Shown in pieces: positions 16,033-26,000 of a stretch of DNA of 64,000 nucleotides. Within the stretch, counting starts at the first letter, position 1. Each line of letters starts with the position of its first letter. The notes under the pieces are model-generated. The model had not been told where the DNA came from. It saw only the letters and a program-made list of their open reading frames with translations, and did no database searches. The translations under genes were made by a program, and so were the position numbers. This DNA is from UMGS1387 sp045541355 (GTDB lineage: Bacteria > Bacillota > Clostridia > Oscillospirales > CAG-382): the NCBI GenBank assembly GCA_045541355.1, contig JAZQIW010000071.1:1-64000 (forward strand). The letters are read 5' to 3'.

Positions 16033-17013
16033 TTGAAAAAAGGCTTAAAGGTTGTCGGAATAATTCTGGCAGTCTTGGTGCTTATAATGACTTTGGCAGT
16101 CGGAGCATTCCGGATATTCTTACCCGAGTACTTTAAAGCAGGTGTCACTGCGGTTAAGGAGCTTGGCGTTGTCGGAACCGTAAAATGGGCAAAGACCTTG
16201 ATTGAAAGCGGTAAGTTTGACAGCGAACAGTATGAGAAGAACCGTGAAGATAACGATAAACAATTGATTGATACAGTGAATAAACACGGCCTTGTTCTTT
16301 CAGGTGAACAGCTTGATGCAGTCAATTCCATGGAACTGACTGATGAGGAAAAGGAAGAGCTTCTTACACAGCAGCTTCTCGGAACGGTTGATGTGTCGGG
16401 AATGAATACAAATGCTTCCGATACCGATAAGGGCAAAGAACAGGAGAGCACCGGAGGAGAGCCCGACAGCATAGGTGATGCGGATAATGCAAAGCCGAAA
16501 GATGAGGGTTCAAAGGCAGAGAATACGCCTGAGCAAAATGCTGCACAGGATAAAAAACCTGCGAGTGACACGGTAGCTCCTCAGACAAATCAGAATCCCT
16601 CAAATACAAATACTCAGAAAACGGAACAACAGGGAACAGAACAGAATAAAAACCCCGCAGCAGGTATTACCGATGAGAGAGTCGCAAGACTTGTTGCAAG
16701 GATGTATGTTCTTAAATCCCAGTATACCGGTTCTGTTGAAGGGATTGTAGCAAGCATGAAGGCTGATTACATGAGTCTTCCTGCCGACCAAAGAACGACA
16801 AGTGCCAAGGCGGGCATTGCAACGAGCTATATGGGACAGATAAATGCCCTTGAAGCGCAGTGCGATGCACAGGTTGATGCGATAGTAACAGAGCTGAGAC
16901 AGGTGCTTAAGGAAACGGGCGGCGATGCTTCGCTTGCCGATGCAATTGTTACGGCGTATGCCAACGAAAAACAGGCAACCAAGTCATATTACATAAACAG
17001 ATATGCTGATTAA
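16033..17013 (+). CDS. Membrane-anchored extracytoplasmic protein
   Basis: A 326-aa protein with one N-terminal membrane anchor (about 5-30) and no cleavage motif that I can see. Outside the membrane come a charged helical part (about 35-115), a low-complexity linker rich in Gln, Asn, Thr, Pro and Lys (about 125-212), and a compact C-terminal helical part (about 215-326) with regular Ala/Val heptad-like spacing. I do not recognise the family. TTG 16033 is preceded by GGAGGTGA at 8 nt; GTG 16024 sits inside that ribosome site and is rejected. Only 30 bp separate it from the first giant SLH gene, so it may act at the envelope with those proteins (inference). Confidence 0.65.
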   Translation: MKKGLKVVGIILAVLVLIMTLAVGAFRIFLPEYFKAGVTAVKELGVVGTVKWAKTLIESGKFDSEQYEKNREDNDKQLIDTVNKHGLVLSGEQLDAVNSMELTDEEKEELLTQQLLGTVDVSGMNTNASDTDKGKEQESTGGEPDSIGDADNAKPKDEGSKAENTPEQNAAQDKKPASDTVAPQTNQNPSNTNTQKTEQQGTEQNKNPAAGITDERVARLVARMYVLKSQYTGSVEGIVASMKADYMSLPADQRTTSAKAGIATSYMGQINALEAQCDAQVDAIVTELRQVLKETGGDASLADAIVTAYANEKQATKSYYINRYAD

Positions 17014-17043
17014 AAAAATTTACATAAAGAGAGGATGCAAACA

Positions 17044-20000
17044 ATGAGAACAAAGAAAATCTTGACAGTAGTGCTTGCGATAGCAATGCTGCTCCAGACA
17101 TTTGTGATTTCAGGATTTGCGGTAGACACAAGCGGTTTTATCGATTTTCCCGATGACTGGTCAACAGAGGCTATGACAGCCGCAGTTGAAAACGGTCTTT
17201 TGGAGGGAACAAGTCCTAACACAATTGAGCCGTCAAAGAAGCTTACAAGAGCAGAATTTGCGGCATTTATCAGTAGAGCCTTCGGAGCCACAGTAGAGGG
17301 CGACATCAAGCACTTCAAGGATGTAAGTAAGGACGACTGGTTCTACTCCTCCGTAGCAAAGAGCTACCAGATGGGAGTTATGTTCGGAACCGGCGCCGAC
17401 ACATTCTCACCCAATGCTTACATGAAGAGAGGCGATGTGTTCCTCAGTATCGCGAGACTTCTTTTCGTAAGCAATGAGGACACAAGCGTGCTCGATGAAT
17501 TTTCCGATAAAGATAAGATTGACTCATGGTCTGTTCAGGCAATAGCCGGTCTTGTACATGAGGGCTACATCTCGGGTTACGAGGATGGCACACTCAAAAC
17601 AAATAACAATATAACAAGAGCCGAGCTTGCTCAGCTGTTCCACAATATGTTTTCTACATATATTAGTGAACCCGGTGAGTATACGAGCGTTGCAAAGAAC
17701 GGTTCTGTTGTAGTAAGAAGCGAAGATGTAATTCTTAAGGACGTAACTGTTAACGGCGACCTTATTATCGCAGACGGTGTCGGCGACGGTGACTTCACAC
17801 TTGAAAATGTTGAAGTTCTCGGCAAGATTATCGTTCGAGGCGGTGAAGGTACAGTTTCCTTTGTTGGCGTTGAGTCAAAGGGTAATGTAATTATCAATGA
17901 CGTAAACGGCACGGTTAACTTCCATAACTACCGTACAGACGTACCCTTCTTTGAAAACCTTGTTGAAAATACACGTGCAATCTTCCTTGAAAAGGTTGAT
18001 GATCAGGAAATCAAGCCCAGTACCTCCGGCAGCAGTGGCAGTGGCGGTGGCGGTTCTTCCTCTTCCACAAAGAAAACCCTTATATTCGAAATTGATGACC
18101 GCGGTGATGACATAGAAAAGGTAACACTTAAGAATTCTCCCGGTTATGTAATTACATATGACGATGTTCCCGACATTGATGAGATTGATGAAACCTTCCT
18201 CGGTTGGGCAATCGTAAACGGCGGCAGAGTCGGCTCGATTGTTAATAACGGTTTCTTTGTAGACAGGACTCTCCGTTCGGTAGTTGGTTCGGCAGTAAAT
18301 AAAAAGACATACAGCGCTATTTATGAATACACCGTAATCTTCCATACCGATGACGGTGATGTTGAAGAAATCAAGGTTAAGTCCTACGAGCGTATCGATG
18401 AAGATGATATTCCCGAAACACCCGCAGGTATCCAGATAGGCTGGACAAGAAACGATAACCTTGAAGATCCCGATGAAAACTATTCCGAAATCACAAGCGA
18501 AGAGCTTGCTGATGATGCACTCATTGATATCCTCGATGATTTTGATATAGAAAAGGGCGAAAGAGTTCTCGAGCTCTATCCTGCATATAAGGATTACAGT
18601 GTAAAGTTTGTTGACTATGAAGAAAACGAGCTTGAAACATATACAATTGTTGGCAGACAGACTCTTGATGAAGTTCCTTCTCCTTACCTTCTCGGCTATG
18701 ACCTTCTCGGTTGGTCGCTTGAAAAGGTTGATAAGGACTCTGCAGATAACGCATCTGCCGTAGACTTCACAGAGGATGAGCTCCTTAACACTAATGTTGA
18801 AGACATCGATGACGGAGATACAAGCATTGTTCTCTATCCCGTATACGGTGCTAAGACATATAACATTACATTCACACGTAACGGCGAAACAATCGGCACA
18901 GCAAGCAAGAAGGCAAACACAAAGCTTGAAGAGGCTGAAGTTCCCGTAGCAGCAATTCCCGGTTGGAGCTCAGACGAATGGGTTTGGGTATTCAACGGCA
19001 CACCTTATACAAACGATGAACTTTTAAATACAAACGTTGAAGTTCTCTTTGAAGAGGTTGATAAGGACTATACAGGTACAATTGAAGTAGAACTTTCCGC
19101 AACAATGGAAGCTCTTACATATGATGTTACATTTAAGTATGTAATTGACGGCAACGAAACAATTGTAGCTACAATGGAAAAGATTGCAGGTACAGTTCTT
19201 TCCGCACCCGGTGAAGCAGAAGTTGAAGCAACCTCAATCGGTTATGACTTTGAAAGCTGGCAGTACGGTGCAAAGACACTTTCACCCGAGGATATTTCAG
19301 CAGACGTAATCGAAAAGGTATTCCTTGAAGATTATGCGCCTGTTCTCGTTGCAAATCTGGTAGCTAAGACATATTCTGTTAAGTTTATGGACGGCACCGA
19401 TGAAATTGGCGAAGATTCTGCAGAGGCAGGTAACGTTCTTGAAAATGTTCCCGATGCTTCAAAGGTTGGTTATGACTTTGAAAACTGGACATATAACGGC
19501 GAGGATGTAACCTCTGACGATCTTGAAAATAAGAACGTTGAAGAACTCTTCGGTAATGATACAGAGCCTTCTCTCGAGGCGGTTTATACACCTTGGACAT
19601 ACGAAATCACATTCGTAGACGGCGCTGATGAAATGGGAACAGATACAGTGGTTGCAGGCAATAAGGCTGCAAACGTTCCCGAAACAGATAAGACAGGTTA
19701 TACATTTGTAGGCTTCACATACGGTGGTGAAGATATTACAGATGCACTTGAAAACGATGTTGTTGAAGACATCTTCGGTGAAGAAACAGCACCTGTTGTT
19801 GAAGCAGTTTATACACCCTGGACATACGAAATCACATTCGTGGACGGCGCTGATGAAATCGGTTCTGATTCAGTTGTTGCAGGTAATAAGGTTGTAAGCA
19901 TTCCCGAAACAGATAAGATGGGCTTTACATTCGTAGGCTTTGAATTCGACGGTGAAGATATTACAGACGCACTTGAAAATGATGTTGTTGAAGATATCTT

Positions 20001-22998
20001 CGGCGAAGAAACAGCACCTGTTGTTGAAGCAGTATACGAAGCTTGGACATACGAAATCACATTCGTAGACGGTGCTGATGAAATGGGAACTGATACAGTG
20101 CTTGCAGGCAATAAGGCAGCAAATGTTCCCGAAACAGAAAAGACAGGCTTTACATTTGTAAAATGGACATTCGACGGCGAAGATATAACAGACGCACTCG
20201 AAAACGATAATGTTGAAGATATCTTCGGCGAAGAAACAGCACCTGTTGTTGAAGCAGAATACGAAGCTTGGACATACGAAATCACATTCTATGATGATGA
20301 CGAAGTAACTGTTCTTGATACTATTACAATTGAAGCAGGTAATGTTATAGACGCTATGCCCGAAGATCCCGACAGAATGGGTTATGATTTCGCAGCATGG
20401 TGGTATGACGGTGAAGTAATTTCCGGTGTTACTCTTCTTAATTATGAAGTACAGGAAATCTTCGGCGAAGAAACAGAGCCTGAGATTTTCGCAAGTTACA
20501 GCCCTTGGCTCTATACAATTAACTTCTATGAAGATGCATCAACTCTTCTTGATACCGTAGAAATCTATTCCGGCAATAAGATTGCATCTGTTCCCGAAGT
20601 TGACGTAGAAAATATGACCTTCCTCGGCTGGTCCGAAACAGAAGGTGCAACAAGTGCAGAATATACATCTGATGAACTCGTTGCTGATAACGTAGAAGCT
20701 CTCTTCGGCGAAAAGACAGAGATTGACTTCTATGCAGTATTGGCAATGGAAGGCGACGGCTTCCTCACAGTTGAGCATTACTTTGAACAGCTTGACGGTT
20801 CTTATACACTTGAAGAAACCGATCCCGATGAAGAAGTTCTTGCAGGCGGTACAGCAGTTGAGGCTGTTGACTATGTAATCGAGAGCGAATCTCATGAAGT
20901 AAATCTTCTCCATGCAGATAACGTGCTCACAGGCACTATCACTTCCGGTGCAACAACAACACTTAAGCTCTACTATGACCTTGTAGAATACGAACTCTAC
21001 TTCTATGATATGGGTGAGCCAATTCATGATGACCCCATCATGGTTAAGCACGGTTCAACATTTGCAGACTATGAAGACGAAATCGCCGATACTCTTGACG
21101 GTTATTCCTTGTGGTATGAAATCGGTTACGGTAAGAGCTATGATGATGTTTACGTAGAAAATAACGTATCCGAAGACGGTTACGGTGATGAACTCGACGA
21201 AGAAAACAACCACGCAATCCACTATAACTGGTATATTGCAACGATTGACGGCGAAGAGTTCGAGTACGAAGAAATTATAAGAAATGAAGAAAATGAACTC
21301 GAAACAATCGGCACCTATTCCGATTATGCAGAAGACTATGTATTCACAAGAAATACAGATGTTTATGCAAAGGTCAAGGATTTAATCGTAATTGTTGAAA
21401 TGCCCGAGCTTGTTGAAGGCGAACAGCTTACACTTCATATTCCTTACGAGGATGATACAAGATTTATCGACTCAATCCGTGACGGTGTGTTCTATAATGC
21501 ACATGTTACAGACTTTGTTGACAGACTCAAGCTTGAAGAAAAGATTATGACAAAGCTTGAAGATGCAAACCTTGTTGAACTCAGCGAGGATGATGAGTAC
21601 GAAATCAAGAATGTCAACTCCTTCATGGTAGAATTCTATAAGATGATGGGCGGCAAGGAAGCGTTTGCTGAATGGCTGTGGGACATCGTTGAAGACGAAG
21701 TGAAGAATGAGCTTAACGATGAATGGCTTGAGATTTATGAAGAAGTTAAGGATGGCAGAGGTTCAGAAGAGGCACTTCGTGATTTCTTCGAATACGGTAA
21801 TGAGCACTACGATGGAGTGGCTCCCGCCGATGCCGTTGCAAAGTATTATGCATCCGAACGCTTCGTTGAAGAAGCAACTCATGATGAAGAATTTGCAGTA
21901 ACCAAGGATAATGAGTTTATTATGCTCAAGGTTGATGAAAAGATTTCTTCACTCAGATACATCGATGATGTTATTAATGAATATGCAGGCGACAGAATTC
22001 CCGAGAGACTTGTTGATAAGCTTCCCAAGGAAGAGCTCAAGCATGTATACGAGCGTGAAGTTGAAGAATTCCTTGTTTCACTTGAGGATGCCATTGATCA
22101 TGCTCATGCAACAGGCGAAGAAGTATATGTGGAAAGCGGTATCGTATTTGACGTTAACCTTGTAGAGGATCTTCTCATTCCTCTCTATGACTATGCAGTT
22201 AATATGCATCAGGATGTTGTTGATAAGACAATTGAATCCGATAGAAGAGAAGCAGAAATCTTTGCAAAGATTTACTCTAAGAATGATTACGCACCCGGCC
22301 TTGTAGCATTTGCAGATCCTGAAGAATACCTCACAAAGGTAGCAGACAGAGACAGAACAGACTCTACAAGCGGTTATAAGATTCGCGCGTTTGCTGAAAT
22401 CTATGAAGAAGTTCTCAAACCCGCAAGCGTTCAGACGGCAGATGCACTTCTCTGGATTGCAGATGCAGATGCAAGCGGTATTGACTTTGACAGTGATATC
22501 CGTCCTAAGTTTGAGGATAATAAGCATATCATAATCAGCGTTAATAACCACCTTCTCTCAATGTCTGAAGACTATGCAGAAAACGGATTCCCCGAAGACC
22601 TCAATGTTTACTATGATGACCTTGTTTCCAATGAATACATTGAAAAGGCACTTGAAGGTAAGCTTCCCGACGGTATTCAGGGTTACATTGAAAAGCTTGT
22701 TAATAATAATATCGTTGAAAACGTATTCGTGAGAATTCTCAATAAGTTCGGCGTTAAGGGCGAAGCTCTTCTCGGTCAGATGAACGGCAGAGTAGTTAAG
22801 GAGCTTGATGAAGAAACCTTCGATGAGTACCTTGATGAAGTATCTCTCGCATTTGAGGAAAGCGACGAAGGCGTTGTTAACGGTAAGATGACAACAGACC
22901 ATGTAATCGGTAAGATGGAATCCAAGATTGATGAAGAAAACAGCCTCAAGGGTGTAAATGTAATATATTACAGAACTCTTGCAGACTCGGCTCTCTAA
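17044..22998 (+). CDS. Giant SLH-domain surface protein with about eleven InlB-like repeats
   Basis: A 1984-aa cell-surface protein. It has a signal peptide (1-27), three SLH modules (about 30-205) that bind secondary cell-wall polymer, a beta-helix-like part (about 215-315; repeated VNGDLIIADG/VEVLGKIIVRGG strands), a Ser/Gly linker (about 327-345), then about eleven InlB/Listeria-Bacteroides-type repeats (about 346-1238), a MucBP-like module (about 1239-1320), and a long acidic, helical C-terminal part (about 1430-1984) of unknown role. Three repeats (19597-20271) are 75 residues and almost identical. ATG 17044 has AGAGAGGA upstream; ATG 17035 overlaps that site. It is likely an S-layer-type or adhesive protein. 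Frequent AAG and TTC codons suggest high expression. Confidence 0.87.
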   Translation: MRTKKILTVVLAIAMLLQTFVISGFAVDTSGFIDFPDDWSTEAMTAAVENGLLEGTSPNTIEPSKKLTRAEFAAFISRAFGATVEGDIKHFKDVSKDDWFYSSVAKSYQMGVMFGTGADTFSPNAYMKRGDVFLSIARLLFVSNEDTSVLDEFSDKDKIDSWSVQAIAGLVHEGYISGYEDGTLKTNNNITRAELAQLFHNMFSTYISEPGEYTSVAKNGSVVVRSEDVILKDVTVNGDLIIADGVGDGDFTLENVEVLGKIIVRGGEGTVSFVGVESKGNVIINDVNGTVNFHNYRTDVPFFENLVENTRAIFLEKVDDQEIKPSTSGSSGSGGGGSSSSTKKTLIFEIDDRGDDIEKVTLKNSPGYVITYDDVPDIDEIDETFLGWAIVNGGRVGSIVNNGFFVDRTLRSVVGSAVNKKTYSAIYEYTVIFHTDDGDVEEIKVKSYERIDEDDIPETPAGIQIGWTRNDNLEDPDENYSEITSEELADDALIDILDDFDIEKGERVLELYPAYKDYSVKFVDYEENELETYTIVGRQTLDEVPSPYLLGYDLLGWSLEKVDKDSADNASAVDFTEDELLNTNVEDIDDGDTSIVLYPVYGAKTYNITFTRNGETIGTASKKANTKLEEAEVPVAAIPGWSSDEWVWVFNGTPYTNDELLNTNVEVLFEEVDKDYTGTIEVELSATMEALTYDVTFKYVIDGNETIVATMEKIAGTVLSAPGEAEVEATSIGYDFESWQYGAKTLSPEDISADVIEKVFLEDYAPVLVANLVAKTYSVKFMDGTDEIGEDSAEAGNVLENVPDASKVGYDFENWTYNGEDVTSDDLENKNVEELFGNDTEPSLEAVYTPWTYEITFVDGADEMGTDTVVAGNKAANVPETDKTGYTFVGFTYGGEDITDALENDVVEDIFGEETAPVVEAVYTPWTYEITFVDGADEIGSDSVVAGNKVVSIPETDKMGFTFVGFEFDGEDITDALENDVVEDIFGEETAPVVEAVYEAWTYEITFVDGADEMGTDTVLAGNKAANVPETEKTGFTFVKWTFDGEDITDALENDNVEDIFGEETAPVVEAEYEAWTYEITFYDDDEVTVLDTITIEAGNVIDAMPEDPDRMGYDFAAWWYDGEVISGVTLLNYEVQEIFGEETEPEIFASYSPWLYTINFYEDASTLLDTVEIYSGNKIASVPEVDVENMTFLGWSETEGATSAEYTSDELVADNVEALFGEKTEIDFYAVLAMEGDGFLTVEHYFEQLDGSYTLEETDPDEEVLAGGTAVEAVDYVIESESHEVNLLHADNVLTGTITSGATTTLKLYYDLVEYELYFYDMGEPIHDDPIMVKHGSTFADYEDEIADTLDGYSLWYEIGYGKSYDDVYVENNVSEDGYGDELDEENNHAIHYNWYIATIDGEEFEYEEIIRNEENELETIGTYSDYAEDYVFTRNTDVYAKVKDLIVIVEMPELVEGEQLTLHIPYEDDTRFIDSIRDGVFYNAHVTDFVDRLKLEEKIMTKLEDANLVELSEDDEYEIKNVNSFMVEFYKMMGGKEAFAEWLWDIVEDEVKNELNDEWLEIYEEVKDGRGSEEALRDFFEYGNEHYDGVAPADAVAKYYASERFVEEATHDEEFAVTKDNEFIMLKVDEKISSLRYIDDVINEYAGDRIPERLVDKLPKEELKHVYEREVEEFLVSLEDAIDHAHATGEEVYVESGIVFDVNLVEDLLIPLYDYAVNMHQDVVDKTIESDRREAEIFAKIYSKNDYAPGLVAFADPEEYLTKVADRDRTDSTSGYKIRAFAEIYEEVLKPASVQTADALLWIADADASGIDFDSDIRPKFEDNKHIIISVNNHLLSMSEDYAENGFPEDLNVYYDDLVSNEYIEKALEGKLPDGIQGYIEKLVNNNIVENVFVRILNKFGVKGEALLGQMNGRVVKELDEETFDEYLDEVSLAFEESDEGVVNGKMTTDHVIGKMESKIDEENSLKGVNVIYYRTLADSAL
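19597..20271 (+). repeat. Three tandem 225-bp in-frame repeats
   Basis: Units begin at 19597, 19822 and 20047, each exactly 225 bp, and a fourth diverging unit begins at 20272. All open with the same ACATACGAAATCACATTC 18-mer and share long identical stretches (for example the segment encoding EDIFGEETAPVVEA). They encode near-identical 75-residue InlB-like repeats in the SLH protein, suggesting recent duplication or gene conversion. Confidence 0.9.
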
Positions 22999-23037
22999 TA
23001 CCAATTAAAGGCTAAGACACAAACTAAACTTACTACT

Positions 23038-23067
23038 TTTGAGCAGATGGGAAACCGTCTGCTCAAA
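23038..23067 (+). promoter_or_regulatory. Strong GAAA-loop hairpin between the two SLH genes
   Basis: Arms 23038-23050 and 23055-23067 pair over 13 bp (one G-U), closed by a GAAA tetraloop. No T run follows; instead AGAGAGGA, the ribosome site of the next gene, begins 5-6 nt later. It does not look like a standard terminator. It may be an mRNA stability or processing element, or a weak attenuator within the operon. Confidence 0.6.
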
Positions 23068-23088
23068 CTGTAAGAGAGGAAAAAATTA

Positions 23089-26000
23089 ATGAATATTAAA
23101 CGAATACTTTCGGTTGTTCTTGTTTTTGCAATGATTTGTTCGCCGATTATATCCTATGCCGATGACATTGTTGCAGCACAGACACCCTCTGTAACCGATG
23201 CTGCAGTAACAAGTGCATCAGGTGAACAAACAACAGTAAATGAGAATAATGCACTTAAAGCAAATATTGTGTTTTCTGATATTCCTGCCGATGCCCCGTA
23301 CTATGATTCGGTAAAGAAGCTTGTGGAAAACGGTGTCATTAACGGATATCCCGACGGCACATTCAAGCCCGATGGCGGCGTTACAAGAGCTGAGATGTGT
23401 AAGATGGTAAATCTTACCCTCAGATATACCTCTACCGAGGGCGCGGTCGGTTTCCCCGATGTAACTCCGAATGATTGGTACTATTCTTATGCAATTGCTG
23501 CACAGAAGGCAGGATATATTCAGGGCTATGAGGATTTAACCTTCAGAGCCTCCAATAACATCACACGTCAGGAAGTGTGTGCAATTCTTTGCAGACTCTT
23601 AAAGCCCATGGATCTCGGACTTGCTGTGACGGTAAGTGATACAGTTGATGATTGGGCAAAGGAATATGTAAGACTTGTTGTTCAGAATTTTCTCATGCCT
23701 TTGGAAGAGAATAATACCTTCAGAGCAACAGAGGTTATAAAGAGACACGAGCTTGCATCTGTTCTTTCGGGTCTTGTAATCGGACCTGTTGAGACAATAA
23801 CAGCAAATGTCAGATTTTTTGTTGACGGCACTCAGTACGGCGAAACTCAGACCTTAGCTGTCGGACTTTGTGCAAAGGTACCCGCTGATCCCGTTTCAAG
23901 CGATACAACACTGCATTTTGCAGGCTGGAGAGCAGTGGGAACAGAGGATGTTGTTGATGTTGAGAGCCTTATCGTAACGGCAGACGTCGACTATGAGGCG
24001 GTGTTTACCGAGAAAACCCATAGCGTAAAGTTCTATAACAGAGGCCGCCTTTATAAGAACCTTTCTGTTGGTCATAAGGGCATAGTAAGAGCACCGGCAG
24101 ATCCTAAGGTTGACGGTTTTATTTTCAAGGGCTGGGCTCTTGAGGAAGACGGAGCTGTTCTTGATCTCAGACGCTTCATAATCATAGAAGATGTCAAGCT
24201 CTATGCCGTTTATGAAAAGGGCACAGAGGATGATGAGGAAGAGGAAGAAGAGGAAGAGCCTGTTTACTATAATGTAAGATTTAAGGTAAACGGAAAGACT
24301 GTTCTTACACAGGAGGTTCTTGAGGGCTCCTATCCTACGGCTCCCGATGACCCTGAGGTTGAAGGCATGAAGTTTGTCGGCTGGTCCTTGAAGAATGGCA
24401 GTACAGACGATATTATTTCTAACTTCAGACAGGTGATTGTTCTTGGAAACCTTGATATTTATGCTGTATTTGTAGAGGACGAAGAAGAGCCTGTATTCTT
24501 TGATGTAACCTTCCATGTTGAAGGACAGCAGAGCTTTAAACAGTCGGTGCTTGAAGGTCTTTCTCCCACACAGCCTGAGGATCCCGAAGAAATAGAGGGC
24601 AAGACCTTTGTGGGTTGGTCGCTCAGGGCAGGAAACTCAACCGATATTATCACAAACTTCAAGGATATTCTCGTTTATAAGCCGTTGGATATTTATGCTG
24701 TGTTTGTTGAAAAGGAAGAAGAGCCTGTTTATTATGAGGTAACCTTCCATGTTGACGGCAAGACGTCTAAGCAGGAGGTGCTTGAAGGTCTTTCACCCTC
24801 GCAGCCTGCAAACCCTGTTGTTGAAGGAAAGAAGTTTGTCGGCTGGTCGCTTAGGGCAGATAATCAGGATGATTTGATTACAAGCTTTAAGGATATAATT
24901 GTTCTCGGTAACCTTAATATTTATGCTATCTTTGTAGTTGAGGAAGAAGAACCGGTATTCCATGATGTAACCTTCTATGTAGAAGGAAAGGTTGCTTCAA
25001 AGCAATCTGTGCTTGAAGGTTCATCACCGACAATGCCAGGTAATCCTTCACTTGACGGATACGTGTTTATGGGCTGGTCTCTTAAGAAGGGCAGTCAGTC
25101 GGATATTGTTACAAACTTCAAGAGTATTGTTGTTAAAGCACCTGTCAATATGTATGCGGTGTTTGTTGAGGAAGAAAAAGACCCTGTTTACTATGATGTA
25201 AACTTCTATGTTGACGGTAAGGTTGTTTCTACTCAGAGCGTGCTTGAGGGTATGTCTCCGAGAAAACCCGGTAATCCTACCTATGAGGATATGATTTTTG
25301 TCGGCTGGTCGACAATTAAGAATAATCAGTCAGGACTTATTTCAAGCTTCTCCGACATCAAGGTGAACTCTAATATGAGTATATATGCTTTGTTTAAGGA
25401 AAAGCCTGTGTATACAGTAAGCTTCTATGTTGACGGGGTTGTTACATCCACTCAGAGAGTGCTTGAAGGCTCCTATCCTCAGAAGCCTCAGACACCTTCG
25501 CTTGACGGCATGGATTTTGTAGGCTGGTCAACTGTAAAGAATAATATAAGCGGCCTTATTTCAAGCTTTTCAAGCATTGAGGTGACGGGCGATATGAGTA
25601 TATATGCCATATTCAACGAAAAGCCTGTGTATACAGTAAGCTTCTATGTTGACGGTAAGGTTGCCTCTACCCAGAGAATAGTTGAAGGTAAGTCTCCCGA
25701 AAAGCCTCAGACACCCGCAAAAGACGGATTTAAGTTTATCGGCTGGTCTTTAAGAAGAGATAGTAAGAATGATATCATTTCCAACTTCTCGGCTATTTCC
25801 GTAACCTCAAATATGAGCATATACGCAGTATTTGAAGAAGAGGAAAAGGAAGAGGTTTATTATACAGTAAGCTTCTATGTAGACGGAAAGGTTGATTCTA
25901 CTCAGAGAGTGCTTGAAGGATCATCACCCGTAAAGCCTGCTGACCCCAACCTTGATGGGTATGACTTTATAGGCTGGTCAACCGTGAAGAACAATAATAG

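Noticed and set aside
19597..20496. Regular repeats that could be mistaken for a CRISPR array
   Set aside because: The units are 225 bp, in frame, and translate to InlB-like protein repeats; there are no short repeats with unique spacers and no cas genes.
17875..22551. Several 150-170-aa minus-strand reading frames inside the SLH gene
   Set aside because: They are shadows created by the strong codon bias of the plus-strand gene; none has a ribosome site and all lie within one clear coding region.
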